A stretch of 64,000 bases of DNA from Colwellia sp. 1_MG-2023 (GCF_030546755.1 NZ_JAUOPE010000011.1:62001-126000); one strand, 5' to 3'. Shown: positions 1-8,520, numbered from the stretch's first letter. The notes: a model not told the origin generated them from the letters alone. Translations and numbers: made by a program.

Positions 1-1
1 G

Positions 2-451
2 GATTTTGCTGATAAACATCATGCATTATTTTTAGGTCGAGGTGATCAATACCCAATCGCAATGGAAGGCGCGTTAAAGCTAAAAGAAATTTCATATATT
101 CATGCTGAAGCATACGCGGCAGGAGAACTAAAACACGGGCCATTAGCCCTGATAGACGCTGAAATGCCGGTTATCGTGGTTGCGCCACAAAACGATTTAA
201 TTGAAAAATTAAAATCAAACGTTGAAGAAGTACGTGCCCGTGGCGGTCTAATGTATGTATTTGCAGATGCTGATGCAAAATTTGAAAGCGATGACACCAT
301 GAAAGTGATCAACGTGCCACATTGTGACGACTTAATCGCACCCATTGTTTATACATTACCCCTGCAATTGTTGTCATATTATGTGGCGATTATTAAAGGC
401 ACCGATGTTGATCAACCACGAAATTTGGCAAAAAGTGTCACGGTTGAGTAA
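2..451 (+). CDS. glmS: Glutamine-fructose-6-phosphate aminotransferase, C-terminal part (5' end outside window)
   Basis: This is the last 149 codons of GlmS, which makes glucosamine-6-phosphate from fructose-6-phosphate and glutamine, the first step toward UDP-GlcNAc for peptidoglycan and LPS. The visible part is the end of the second SIS (sugar isomerase) domain. It contains the family-typical stretch [19 protein letters not shown] followed by [11 protein letters not shown], and it ends [11 protein letters not shown], a standard GlmS C-terminus. The reading frame is open from base 2, so the start and the glutaminase domain lie upstream of the window. A hairpin follows the stop and probably ends the transcript. 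Confidence 0.97.
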   Translation, partial: DFADKHHALFLGRGDQYPIAMEGALKLKEISYIHAEAYAAGELKHGPLALIDAEMPVIVVAPQNDLIEKLKSNVEEVRARGGLMYVFADADAKFESDDTMKVINVPHCDDLIAPIVYTLPLQLLSYYVAIIKGTDVDQPRNLAKSVTVE

Positions 452-517
452 CTTTTGATTGATAAATCACATTCCTGTGGGATAGTAATATAGTTTGACC
501 CTGTTATGGGAAAGTGA

Positions 518-539
518 AAGCCGACAATTATGTCGGCTT
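518..539 (+). terminator. Hairpin downstream of glmS
   Basis: A 9-bp perfect stem (AAGCCGACA / TGTCGGCTT) with an ATTA loop lies 67 bases after the glmS stop and is followed by TTAGTTTTA. The U-run is interrupted, so intrinsic termination is likely but not textbook. It also separates glmS from the convergent YCII gene. Confidence 0.55.
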
Positions 540-555
540 AGTTTTATGTTCAAGC

Positions 556-906
556 TTAATTCAATTCATTTAACTGCATAATGGGTCTTACTTCTACTGT
601 GCCTTTTTTAGCGGGTGGTAAACTTGCTGCTATCTCAAGAGCTTGGTCTAAATTATCCACATCAACAATATAGTAACCTCCGAGTTGTTCTGTGGTTTCG
701 GCAAAGGGACCATCTGTGATTTGCTGTTTACCATTTCTCACCCGTAAACTAGTGGCGCTAGTAATGGGGTGTAATGGGGCAGAAGAAATCAATTTTCCTT
801 GTGCCGTTAATGCTTCACTGATTGCTCTTGATTTTTTATAACAAGCTTCGCTTTCTTCTTCGGTCCAGCAATTTTCATCACTATAAATTAACAGTATATA
901 TTGCAT
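556..906 (-). CDS. YCII-related (DGPF) protein
   Basis: A 116-residue single-domain protein of the YCII/DGPF family, starting MQYILLIYSDE. It carries the signature DGPF at about residues 66-69, inside ITDGPFAETTEQLGGYYIV. The biochemical role of DGPF proteins is not settled; some YCII-fold relatives use a His/Asp pair in small-molecule chemistry. It is the last of three consecutive YCII-type genes on this strand, 13 bases after the preceding one, so it is almost certainly cotranscribed with them. DGPF genes are the characteristic genomic partners of ECF42 sigma factors, and such a sigma gene lies upstream. Confidence 0.88.
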   Translation of the reverse strand: MQYILLIYSDENCWTEEESEACYKKSRAISEALTAQGKLISSAPLHPITSATSLRVRNGKQQITDGPFAETTEQLGGYYIVDVDNLDQALEIAASLPPAKKGTVEVRPIMQLNELN

Positions 907-919
907 AATAACTCCTTAG

Positions 920-1765
920 TTAAGCGCCATTTTCGGGCAACATGACCATCCAATTAACCCCAAATTTGTCGGTCACTTGGCCGTAGAGTGGTGACCAAAA
1001 TGTTTCTGCTAAGGGCATGTTTATTTTTCCTTCTTTAGCTAAAGCAGCAAAAATTGCATTGACTTCCTTAGCTGTTTCTAGGGTCAAGGCTAAACTAAAA
1101 CCGCTCATTTGGGTACCATCTCCACAACCATCTGAGGCTAAAAATCTAGCATTACCAAGCGTAAATTCGCCATGCATGATTTTATTTTTATATTCTTCGC
1201 CTGATAAATCATCAGGTAAAGGCTCTGGGCTTTCACTAAAGCGCATTAAAAAATGAATTTCAGCCCCTAGCGCTTGTTGATAAAAATTCAGCGCTTTTTC
1301 ACAATGTCCAGAGAAAAATAGATAGTTGTTAACCTGAGTTTTTGATGAAGCTAGCTGTTGTCTCATTTTTTCTTCTTGTGCTAATACGGCTTCACTACCA
1401 CTCACTTCTGCAAAATCCTCCATGGTGTAGAATGGGCGAATTTCAATTTCAGAATCTGCCGTCATTGGGTTAGGGCACTTTTTCACCCACTCAATAGCCT
1501 CTTCCATTGAATTTACATTCCATATCCAATAACCGGCAATGAGCTCGTTGGTTTCGATAAAGGGGCCTTGGGTAAGATCTCGATTTTCGCCACTAAAACG
1601 TACTCTAAAACCTTCACTACTTGGTTTTAGACCTTCTCCCGATTCCACAATGCCTGCATTTACCAGCTCTTGATTGTAGTTACCCATAGCCGTTAATAAT
1701 TCAGCACTGGGTAGCTCGCCTTGTTCAGAACTGTTTGTTGCTTTAATCATTATCATGACTTTCAT
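920..1765 (-). CDS. YCII domain fused to a PhnB-like VOC domain
   Basis: A 281-residue two-domain protein. Residues 1-125 are a YCII domain in which the usual DGPF reads QGPF (LTQGPFIETNELIAGYWIW). Residues about 145-281 are a PhnB/3-demethylubiquinone-methyltransferase-type VOC (glyoxalase fold) domain, recognisable from NNYLFFSGHCEKALNFYQQ near its start and the end segment WSPLYGQVTDKFGVNWMV. The linker (about 115-145) is charged. PhnB-like VOC proteins often accompany DGPF genes near ECF42 sigma factors; here the two are fused. It lies 17 bases after one YCII gene and 13 before another. No reaction can be assigned. Confidence 0.88.
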   Translation of the reverse strand: MKVMIMIKATNSSEQGELPSAELLTAMGNYNQELVNAGIVESGEGLKPSSEGFRVRFSGENRDLTQGPFIETNELIAGYWIWNVNSMEEAIEWVKKCPNPMTADSEIEIRPFYTMEDFAEVSGSEAVLAQEEKMRQQLASSKTQVNNYLFFSGHCEKALNFYQQALGAEIHFLMRFSESPEPLPDDLSGEEYKNKIMHGEFTLGNARFLASDGCGDGTQMSGFSLALTLETAKEVNAIFAALAKEGKINMPLAETFWSPLYGQVTDKFGVNWMVMLPENGA

Positions 1766-1782
1766 AATATTTTCCTTATAAA

Positions 1783-2172
1783 CTAATTATTGAACTTGTT
1801 GTTGCGTGCAAGGATTTGTTGATTAATGGTTTCATCTGCACAGCGAATTTCAAACGGCCCCATTTTAACGCCCGGGTGTTTTGCCATTAAGCTAATGGCA
1901 TGATTAAGATCCTTAGCCTCAAGAAATAAAATACCACCCAATACCTCTTTGGTTTCTGTGAAAGGCCCATCCAGTACATCGACATCACCACTTTTAATTC
2001 TTAATGTTACAGCGTTAGCGGCTGAACCTAAGGCTTCTCCCCCTAAAAAATGTTTACCTCGACGTAATTCATCATCGTAGGCAAAACACTCTTCCATTAG
2101 TTTAGTCTGCTCTGACTCAGGTAATGCATTCCATTTCACTTCATCAAAATATCCAAGGCAAATAAATTTCAT
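1783..2172 (-). CDS. YCII-related (DGPF) protein, first gene of the operon
   Basis: A 129-residue YCII/DGPF protein starting [19 protein letters not shown], with the signature in [15 protein letters not shown] around residues 68-82. It is the first gene of a three-gene minus-strand set. The spacer before it (2173-2280) separates it from the ECF sigma gene and contains a promoter of the ECF42 type about 56 bases before the start codon. It is therefore the likely primary target of that sigma factor. Function beyond family membership is unknown. Confidence 0.9.
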   Translation of the reverse strand: MKFICLGYFDEVKWNALPESEQTKLMEECFAYDDELRRGKHFLGGEALGSAANAVTLRIKSGDVDVLDGPFTETKEVLGGILFLEAKDLNHAISLMAKHPGVKMGPFEIRCADETINQQILARNNKFNN

Positions 2173-2227
2173 AAATACTCCTTAATCGGCTTAACTTTAG
2201 CTTTACGTTATTGTGCTTGGTATTAAG

Positions 2228-2256
2228 TAATCGAATGAGTGTCAGTGAAATCGACA
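2228..2256 (-). promoter_or_regulatory. Putative ECF42-dependent promoter of the DGPF operon
   Basis: Read on the minus strand: TGTCGA at 2256-2251 (-35), a 17-nt spacer, and CGATTA at 2233-2228 (-10). ECF42 sigma factors are reported to recognise a TGTCGA -35 and a CGA/TC-type -10, and this fits. The start codon is about 56 bases downstream. A second promoter with the same -35 extension (TGTCGATTT), the same spacer length and CGACTA is found before the MATE gene. Confidence 0.78.
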
Positions 2257-2280
2257 AAACCAGAAAATATTTTCAAAAAA

Positions 2281-3540
2281 TTAAATTTTGTCGTTTATTG
2301 TTTTTTTATGTTGAGTCAGTTTTTGTTGCAAGTAACGTTTTTCAGGGATTTGCTTGACTAAAGATAAGGCCATTTCAAATGCCTTGATTGCTGCTGGTAA
2401 ATCACCAATACGTGCTAAAAGTTCACCTTGAGTAGAATGTAATTTATGGTAATGATTTAACTTTCCCTGTGCTGATATCCCTTCGATAATCTCTAAGCCG
2501 GCTTGCGGCCCACTGCGCATGGCAACGGCTACGGCGCGGTTTAGTTCGACAACCGGAGAAGGATCCACTTTCATTAACAGGTCGTAAAGTTCAATAATTT
2601 GTTGCCAGTCGGTAGAGGTGGTTGATTGTGCATGTATTGAGGCAATAGCGGCTTGTATTGTATAAGTACCAATATTTTGAGTGGCAAGCGCTTGTTGCAC
2701 CAGTGCTACACCTTCGGCGATTAAATCTGGTCGCCATAAAGCGCGATTTTGTTCTGCAAGCAGTACAATGTTTCCCTGTTCATCAACTCTAGCTTCGCGT
2801 CTTGACTCATGTAATAACATCAAAGCTAACAAGCCCATCACTTCTGAGTCGGGCAGCAATGATAAAACAAGACGGCAAAGCCTGATGGCTTCATTGGATA
2901 AATTAACTTTACACAGTAAATTACCACTTGAAGCAGCATAACCTTCATTAAAAATTAAATAGATGACTGATAAAACCGCATCAATTCTATCGGGTAAATC
3001 AGCGGCTTGTGGGATCACAAAAGGGATGTTTGTGCGTTTGATTTTATTTTTACCGCGTACAATTCGCTGTGCCATAGTCGCTGGCGTAACAAGGTAGGCG
3101 CTGGCAATTTCTTCCGTGGTTAATCCGCAAACTTCTCGTAAAGTGAGTGGGATTTGCACTTGAATATTAATCGCAGGGTGGCAACAAGTGAAAATCATGC
3201 GCAGTTGATCATCTTCTATTTCTTGTTGATTGACATGTTTATTATGTTCTTCAAGATCGGTAATTAACTGTTGAATGTCTGGCTCTAACTTAGCAATGCG
3301 TTTTTTTCTACGTAAATTATCTATTGCTTTAAAGCGTCCTGTAGAGATCAACCAAGCGGTCGGGTTTGCCGGAACGCCATTTTCTTTCCATGCCTGTAAT
3401 GCCACAGAAAATGCTTCATGCATAGCTTCTTCAGCAAGGTCAAAATCACCTAGCAAGCGCACCAAAGTCGCTAATACTTTTGCTGATTGCTCTTGATAAA
3501 GTTGAGCTAAATGTTGATTATGCGGATCAGCTTGTGGCAT
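2281..3540 (-). CDS. ECF42-type RNA polymerase sigma factor with C-terminal TPR-like extension
   Basis: A 419-residue ECF sigma factor, far longer than a normal ECF (about 180). Residues 10-75 are sigma region 2 (LYQEQSAKVLATLVRLLGD, then AEEAMHEAFSVALQAW). Residues about 110-170 are region 4, with the helix-turn-helix LTTEEIASAYLVTPATMAQR and the FTCCHPA motif typical of this class. Residues about 185-410 form the DUF6596/TPR-like extension (IYLIFNEGYAASSG; VVELNRAVAVAMRSGP). ECF42 members have no membrane anti-sigma factor, and the extension is thought to control activity. Genomic linkage to DGPF genes agrees. It starts 114 bases after the MATE stop and may be partly transcribed from the MATE promoter. 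Confidence 0.93.
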   Translation of the reverse strand: MPQADPHNQHLAQLYQEQSAKVLATLVRLLGDFDLAEEAMHEAFSVALQAWKENGVPANPTAWLISTGRFKAIDNLRRKKRIAKLEPDIQQLITDLEEHNKHVNQQEIEDDQLRMIFTCCHPAINIQVQIPLTLREVCGLTTEEIASAYLVTPATMAQRIVRGKNKIKRTNIPFVIPQAADLPDRIDAVLSVIYLIFNEGYAASSGNLLCKVNLSNEAIRLCRLVLSLLPDSEVMGLLALMLLHESRREARVDEQGNIVLLAEQNRALWRPDLIAEGVALVQQALATQNIGTYTIQAAIASIHAQSTTSTDWQQIIELYDLLMKVDPSPVVELNRAVAVAMRSGPQAGLEIIEGISAQGKLNHYHKLHSTQGELLARIGDLPAAIKAFEMALSLVKQIPEKRYLQQKLTQHKKTINDKI

Positions 3541-3654
3541 TGAAATGTCTTTTAGTTAGGTTAATTCAAATAAATTAGGCTAAAGCGAATATACCGAGTT
3601 ATTGCTTTCGAAAATGAGCCACTAATGCATTTGCATGGCCATGACCTATACCCA

Positions 3655-5043
3655 TTAAGGTATAACTTCCTCTACTTGCAAACTTTCATTTGCTGTTTCT
3701 TGTTGTTGGGCTGATGCCAATGCACGTTTAAGCCATAATAATCCAAATAACGAGGCAATCACGCTACCAACGACAATAGATAACCAAACGGTCCACAGTT
3801 CTAATGACAATAAGTTAATGGTAATAAAACTAATCACCAGCGAAATACCAATTCTTGCAAAAGTGATCCAAAAGCCTGGCCATGATCTTCCTATTCCTTG
3901 AAAAATACTGGCTTCAATAAAAGCAACGGCAAAAAAGATATACCCCAAAGGCACGATACGAAAATATTGTAAGGCATATTCAGACACCAGAGGATCCGTG
4001 GTAAAAATAGCCACAATATAAGGAGCAAAAATAAAAACCAGCAAACTAAAGATTAGCGCAGAGCCTGAGCCATAACGGACAGATATATTTAAAACCGCGC
4101 TAACTCTATCGTGATTACCAGCACCTATGTTTTGACCAATCATAGACATTGCCGCAAACCCAAAGCCAATTGCCGGAATAAAGGCAAAAAATTCTATTCT
4201 AAAACCGATAGAAAATGCCGCAGCACCGGCTTCTAAAAAAGTTGCCGAGACAATAAACATTAATGCCGAAAAACCGAGTGGGTTAAGTACTTGGTTAAGT
4301 GAGGCGGGTAATCCAATATCTATCACTTTTTTTACTGATAGCCAATTTAACCGTAAATACTTTAAATGTAGGGGCACCATCATAGAGGGCTTCATTAGCA
4401 ACCTTAAGGCTAACACGATAAAAACAGCTTGCGATATCAAGGTAGCATAGGCCGCACCTGCAATACCCAGTGCAGGGAAGCCGGCGTAGCCAAAAATAAA
4501 AATGGGATCAAGTAGCATATTGATCACGGTAGAAAGGGCGAAGAGTTTAGTCATAGTAAAATTGTCGCCCTGAGCATTATAAGAAATCGAAATCATCATC
4601 ATCAAAAATGTCAGTATTGAACCTGCAATGATCACAATAAAATAAGGCGTAGCTAACGGTAATATATCGCCAACAGCGCCTGAAATAACAAGCAACTGCT
4701 CGCTAAAACTAAGCGTAACTAAAGTGAAAAGTAGCGCGGCAATAATAGTTAACAGAAAACCTTGTCCCAACACCCGTTCAGCAAGGGCTATTTTTTTGGC
4801 ACCAATATTCTGACCAACCAATACCGAAGTACCCACTGAAATCCCCATGGCTAAACTGATCGTAATAAACAAAATAATTTGTGCAATAGACACAGCAGCA
4901 ATGGCAGAAGCCGAAATTTTTGCCACCCAAAATGCATCCACTAAATTGTAGAGTGAATGAAAAAACATTGAGAGCATCATAGGCCACGCCAAAGACCATA
5001 ACTGCTTTGGAATATGGCCACTTGTTAGATTTTGTCCTTGCAT
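3655..5043 (-). CDS. MATE family efflux transporter
   Basis: A 462-residue inner-membrane protein with about twelve hydrophobic helices in two MatE repeats. The first repeat has the motif SLAWPMMLSMFFHSLYNLVDAFWVAK and the second has GLPASLNQVLNPLGFSALMF. MATE proteins export cationic drugs or metabolites in exchange for Na+ or H+; the substrate here is unknown. It stands alone upstream of the ECF42 sigma gene on the same strand. A promoter nearly identical to the DGPF one lies about 97 bases before its start, so the transporter is probably part of the sigma regulon. Confidence 0.93.
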   Translation of the reverse strand: MQGQNLTSGHIPKQLWSLAWPMMLSMFFHSLYNLVDAFWVAKISASAIAAVSIAQIILFITISLAMGISVGTSVLVGQNIGAKKIALAERVLGQGFLLTIIAALLFTLVTLSFSEQLLVISGAVGDILPLATPYFIVIIAGSILTFLMMMISISYNAQGDNFTMTKLFALSTVINMLLDPIFIFGYAGFPALGIAGAAYATLISQAVFIVLALRLLMKPSMMVPLHLKYLRLNWLSVKKVIDIGLPASLNQVLNPLGFSALMFIVSATFLEAGAAAFSIGFRIEFFAFIPAIGFGFAAMSMIGQNIGAGNHDRVSAVLNISVRYGSGSALIFSLLVFIFAPYIVAIFTTDPLVSEYALQYFRIVPLGYIFFAVAFIEASIFQGIGRSWPGFWITFARIGISLVISFITINLLSLELWTVWLSIVVGSVIASLFGLLWLKRALASAQQQETANESLQVEEVIP

Positions 5044-5139
5044 TATTTAACCTTATTTCATTGTCCCGCAGGGAGCTTCAACTGATATAAAATTGATTGA
5101 GTATTCTATTACTCAAGTGAGGCTGATACTTCACATGAG

Positions 5140-5168
5140 TAGTCGTTTAAGAAAACCTTAAATCGACA
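5140..5168 (-). promoter_or_regulatory. Putative ECF42-dependent promoter of the MATE gene
   Basis: On the minus strand, TGTCGA at 5168-5163, a 17-nt spacer and CGACTA at 5145-5140. The match to the promoter at 2228-2256 is exact at nine -35 positions (TGTCGATTT), in spacer length and at five of six -10 positions. The spacer contains a small inverted repeat (TTTAAG/CTTAAA). The predicted leader to the MATE start codon is about 90 nt. Confidence 0.72.
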
Positions 5169-5201
5169 GGTAAGCTACATTTATCGAAATATTATTTTTA
5201 A

Positions 5202-5399
5202 TCAAAAACTAGCTGTCGGCAATTGTTCAGCTACTAGGTTAAGTTCAATACTATGCTCTAGCCAAGCTTTTAAAGCCGCTAACACCATAGTGTAAGCACC
5301 TTTACCATCAATGGCTTGCTTGATAATTTCATCCTCACTACCTTGACCATCAGGTTCGAGTTGATCGGTGAAATTGATATCATTAGCCGTGTTTTTGGT
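5202..5399 (-). pseudogene. Remnant: C-terminal tail of a lost gene (possibly SRPBCC/AHSA1-like)
   Basis: The frame read from 5399 down to the TGA at 5204-5202 is open for about 65 codons and looks coding. It begins TKNTANDINFTDQLEP, then GSEDEIIKQAIDGKGAYTMV, and ends LPTASF. There is no start codon or ribosome site: the frame follows directly after the stop of the VOC pseudogene. The GKGAYTMVLAALKAWLEH ending resembles tails I associate with SRPBCC/AHSA1 proteins, but this is a weak assignment. It is probably the 3' end of a gene whose beginning was deleted. The rest of 5044-5201 holds the MATE leader and promoter. Confidence 0.5.
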
Positions 5400-5751
5400 T
5401 TACTCATGTTGCAATACATTGATTAGTTTCCCAAAGGGATCTCGAATGTAAAACCTACGAACGCCCCAAGGTTCTGATGTAGGTCCATATTCGATCTGAA
5501 TTTTGTTAGCTTTAACTCTTTTTTAGCACTACATCAAGCTGGTCAACTTCTATTGACAAATCGGGAACTGGTGTACCAGAACCTCCCTCAGATGCGACAC
5601 TAATTTGTGCAGTCATTTCTTCGCCAGAACTATAGGTCTTAATCCATCCGTGATCCATAACAAGCTCAAGGCCTAAAATAGACTTATAGAATGTGTTAGC
5701 ATCATTGGTGTCTGATGCTGCAATATTTGAAACTATTCGTTTTACTTTCAT
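5400..5751 (-). pseudogene. Frameshifted VOC (glyoxalase-fold) protein
   Basis: The first 79 codons (start at 5751) give an N-terminal VOC half: MKVKRIVSNIAASDTNDANT, then FYKSILGLELVMDHG. The frame stops just after VDQLDVVLKKS. Moving one base in the A6 run (5519-5524) restores the second half, VKANKIQIEYGP, then RRFYIRDPFGKLINVLQHE, stop at 5402-5400. The DPFGKLINVLQH ending is the expected VOC C-terminus. One extra A in the homopolymer therefore splits an otherwise intact gene of about 116 codons. It is a recent pseudogene, or a base-calling error in the run. Confidence 0.8.
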
Positions 5752-5853
5752 TTAAAAAAACCTATTAGTTAACGATCTGTATTAGATATTATTTTTGCAT
5801 TTAATAAACATTGAGTGAATGTCGATATTAGCATTAATGAAAAGTATGTCTTC

Positions 5854-6408
5854 TTAACTATTATTTACCTTATAGCGTAACTCAACCATACCAATGCCCA
5901 TTTTTTGACAAGATTTCAGTTCTAATCTAGGGCTTAAAACTCGGCGCGGAAAAAGTGGCTTACCGGAACCAAGGGTTGCAGAGCCTACTTGAACAATCAT
6001 TTCATCTAATAAACCTGCATCGAAAAATTGTCCCGTAAGATCACCACCTCCCACGATCCAAATATTCTTATCTTTAGCGGCTATTTGCATGTCCTTGTGA
6101 ATTTGTTTTACGTCAGTGTTTACAAACTGAATATCTGCATTTTCAATGATAGGAAGCTGACGGCTGGTGAATACCCAAGTGGGTTGAGCATAAGGCCAAG
6201 GAGAGCCTGTTTCTTGAGCCACTTGCTCAGCATGCTTTACCATCCATTCATATGTGGCCGAGCCCATTACTACCGCCCCCACTTTTGCAATAAATTCTGG
6301 GTAGCTTGACTGATTTATGTCACCTAAAGGAAACAGCCAATCAAGAGAGTCGTCTTCAGTCGCTAAAAAACCGTCAAGGCTAGTTGCTGTGTAATATTGT
6401 GTTTTCAC
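5854..6408 (-). CDS. Dihydrofolate reductase-like (RibD C-terminal domain) protein
   Basis: A 184-residue protein of the YyaP/YwjB type in the DHFR/RibD-C superfamily. The N-terminus MKTQYYTATSLDGFLATEDD and the segment GAVVMGSATYEWM are characteristic, as is the nucleotide-binding loop IWIVGGGDLTGQFFDAGLLDE at about 117-137. These proteins are predicted NADPH-dependent reductases of unknown substrate and are not the housekeeping FolA. It is separated by 14 bases from the upstream GST gene, so the two probably form an operon, divergent from the WYL regulator at 7195. Confidence 0.88.
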   Translation of the reverse strand: MKTQYYTATSLDGFLATEDDSLDWLFPLGDINQSSYPEFIAKVGAVVMGSATYEWMVKHAEQVAQETGSPWPYAQPTWVFTSRQLPIIENADIQFVNTDVKQIHKDMQIAAKDKNIWIVGGGDLTGQFFDAGLLDEMIVQVGSATLGSGKPLFPRRVLSPRLELKSCQKMGIGMVELRYKVNNS

Positions 6409-6422
6409 AATTATCTCCTTTA

Positions 6423-7043
6423 TTAGTTATTTTCAAGCAAGGCATTATCTAAAGCTTCAGCGCGTTTAGCTGCTTCACGGTTTTTACAGCGTTCTACGTA
6501 TTGGCTAAACACAGGGTTTGGCTCAAGGATATTCAGCATAGTATGAAAGCCAATATAACTTGCCATCACAAGATCAGCCGTCGTGAAATGTTCACCACAT
6601 AAATAGGGTTGTTGACTAAGTGTTTGCTCGATAACATTCAGTGTGTCTTGAACTTGACCGCAGCCAATAGAGACCGCGCTTTTTGGGGTTATTTGCCAAT
6701 TATTGGCCTTAATTGTTAAGGCCATCTCTAAAGGCCCTGCCGCAAAAAACAACCAGCGATGGTAACTAGCACGTTCAGGGCTAGCAATTGCTGGCGCAAG
6801 TCCCGCCTCAGGAAATTGCTCCGCTAAGTAACTACAAATGGCAACTACTTCTGTCACCACAGTATTATTGTGAACTAAAGCTGGCACTTTACCCATAGGA
6901 TTAATGTTTAAATAACTGGGTGATTTGATATCAGCCCCGAAGGTCATGACTTTTTCATCATAAGGCTGGCCAACTTCTTCTAACATCCAACGAACCACAC
7001 GACCTCGAGATTGTGGGTTAGTATAAAACGTCATAGCACTCAT
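6423..7043 (-). CDS. Glutathione S-transferase family protein
   Basis: A 206-residue cytosolic GST. Residues 1-80 are the thioredoxin-like domain: TFYTNPQSRGRVVRWMLEE, with a Ser/Arg active-site context and the cis-Pro segment GKVPALV followed by TEVVAICSYLAEQFPE. Residues 90-206 are the helical domain with YLCGEHFTTADLVMASY. It probably conjugates or reduces electrophiles with glutathione. It is first in a two-gene set with the DHFR-like gene and divergent from the WYL regulator 151 bases away, which may control it. Confidence 0.9.
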   Translation of the reverse strand: MSAMTFYTNPQSRGRVVRWMLEEVGQPYDEKVMTFGADIKSPSYLNINPMGKVPALVHNNTVVTEVVAICSYLAEQFPEAGLAPAIASPERASYHRWLFFAAGPLEMALTIKANNWQITPKSAVSIGCGQVQDTLNVIEQTLSQQPYLCGEHFTTADLVMASYIGFHTMLNILEPNPVFSQYVERCKNREAAKRAEALDNALLENN

Positions 7044-7194
7044 AAAACTTCTCCTTAATTTCTAATGTAATCACTACTATAAGTTGTGATATGTATTTGC
7101 TAACTATTGCAATAACGCTATCTTATTTCGTAAATAGGATAGAACTCGCCCTATTAATAAGTCATCATAAATTTTTTTCATAAAAGGTAAGATA

Positions 7195-8154
7195 ATGATC
7201 AGGCCGACCACTCGAGTGTTAACCCTATTAGAGTTGCTTCAGGCTAAGGGGCTGCTTTCTGGTGCTGATATTGCCGAACGTTTAGGTGTCGACCGACGTA
7301 CAGTCAGGCGTTATATCTCAGTGTTAGAAGATATGGGGATTCCCATTATGACAGAGCAAGGCCGTTACGGTGGCTACTGTTTAGTACCTGGCTTTAAATT
7401 GCCACCACTCATGTTCACCGAGGCTGAAGTGCAAGTCATAATGCTGGCGATTTTAGCGGTACGTGAACAAAATATTTTGGATGATAATATGGCCGTAGAA
7501 AGCGTGCAGGCAAAACTGCAGCGGGTTATTCCTGATCATCTAAAAAACCAGATCCAAACAATTAGTAACACTGTTCAGTTAATTCCTTCACAGCAATCAT
7601 CTGGTTATCATCATCTTGTTACATTAACTCACGCCGTTCAATCTCGCTTGGGCATTAATATGGTTTACCAATCTCCCCAAGGTGAAACTATGCAACGTAG
7701 ATTTGATCCATACGGGCTAGTGTTTAGGGCAGGAAAATGGTACGTAGGAGGCTTTTGCCATTTGCGTCAAGATCTTCGCTCTTTTAGGTTAGACAGGCTA
7801 TCAGATATTACTTGTACAGATGTTCATTTCGAACCACCGGCCAATTTTGATGCGGCTCGGCACCTTCAACAAAGCCTTTATAAAGCGCAGAGGCGCTATG
7901 CTGTAAGCGTATTGTTCCATGCCGATTTCAATTCAGTCATGGCCTATATGAGTACAGCTACCTCTAACATAGAAGATTTAGAAGACCTATTTGTACAAGA
8001 TGGCGATGGTGTATTACTCACTACCAGCACAGATGATTTTCAGTGGTTTATTTCATGGTTAGCAAGGCTGCCATTTAAGTTTGTTATTAAATCACCTGAC
8101 GAGTTAAAAACAGCACTTAAAGAGCATGCTCAAAAGTTACTTTTAGCAATTTGA
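7195..8154 (+). CDS. YafY-type transcriptional regulator (HTH_11 plus WYL domain)
   Basis: A 319-residue regulator. Residues about 8-60 are a DeoR/HTH_11-type winged helix (GADIAERLGVDRRTVRRYIS). The centre to C-terminus (about 140-315) is a WYL ligand-sensing domain with the core FDPYGLVFRAGKWYVGGFCH and RSFRLDRLSDI. WYL proteins sense ligands, sometimes nucleic acids or small metabolites, and act as repressors or activators. The start ATG follows AAAAGGTAAGATA, an acceptable ribosome site. It is divergent from the GST/DHFR-like pair, the arrangement of a local regulator. Confidence 0.92.
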   Translation: MIRPTTRVLTLLELLQAKGLLSGADIAERLGVDRRTVRRYISVLEDMGIPIMTEQGRYGGYCLVPGFKLPPLMFTEAEVQVIMLAILAVREQNILDDNMAVESVQAKLQRVIPDHLKNQIQTISNTVQLIPSQQSSGYHHLVTLTHAVQSRLGINMVYQSPQGETMQRRFDPYGLVFRAGKWYVGGFCHLRQDLRSFRLDRLSDITCTDVHFEPPANFDAARHLQQSLYKAQRRYAVSVLFHADFNSVMAYMSTATSNIEDLEDLFVQDGDGVLLTTSTDDFQWFISWLARLPFKFVIKSPDELKTALKEHAQKLLLAI

Positions 8155-8520
8155 ATTTGTTTATTGATAGTGTGTAACTTCGAAAGTTTTAAGAATGAGT
8201 GATCAGGGTTGATAAGCCCTATAGACAGACAAGTGAATTAATTTAAGGTTTTTAGTTTCAGATTTCATGAGAAAATTGCTCATAACTTCATAAATAACGA
8301 GAATATTACTATCCGATGTTGAGTTGAGTTAGATTTTCATTTAACTTGCCTTTTTGTTCAAGCGTTGATTTAAATCATGCTAGATGAGTGATGAATTAGA
8401 TCAAATCTGACAGTCGCAAAAGCCACCAAAGTGGTCATAGATACTTGAAAATAAAGCATCAGTAAAAAGTAACACTTCACTTTATTATCCATTGTTCTAC
8501 TATGTATAACCAGAACTAGA
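8155..8520. other. Intergenic region with no recognisable gene
   Basis: These 366 AT-rich bases separate the WYL regulator from the AraC regulator. I see only short hairpins (AGGG...CCCT around 8205-8220; CCACCAAAGTGG around 8433) and a possible AT-rich promoter just before 8521. A reverse open frame of 66 codons here runs into the AraC gene and has no family features. Confidence 0.5.

Noticed and set aside
5512-5530. Slippery heptamer A AAA AAG at the end of the VOC first half, suggesting programmed frameshifting
   Set aside because: The heptamer is in the right register for a -1 shift, but the downstream half is in the +1 frame. A -1 shift would not join the halves. An ordinary single-base insertion or sequencing error explains it better.
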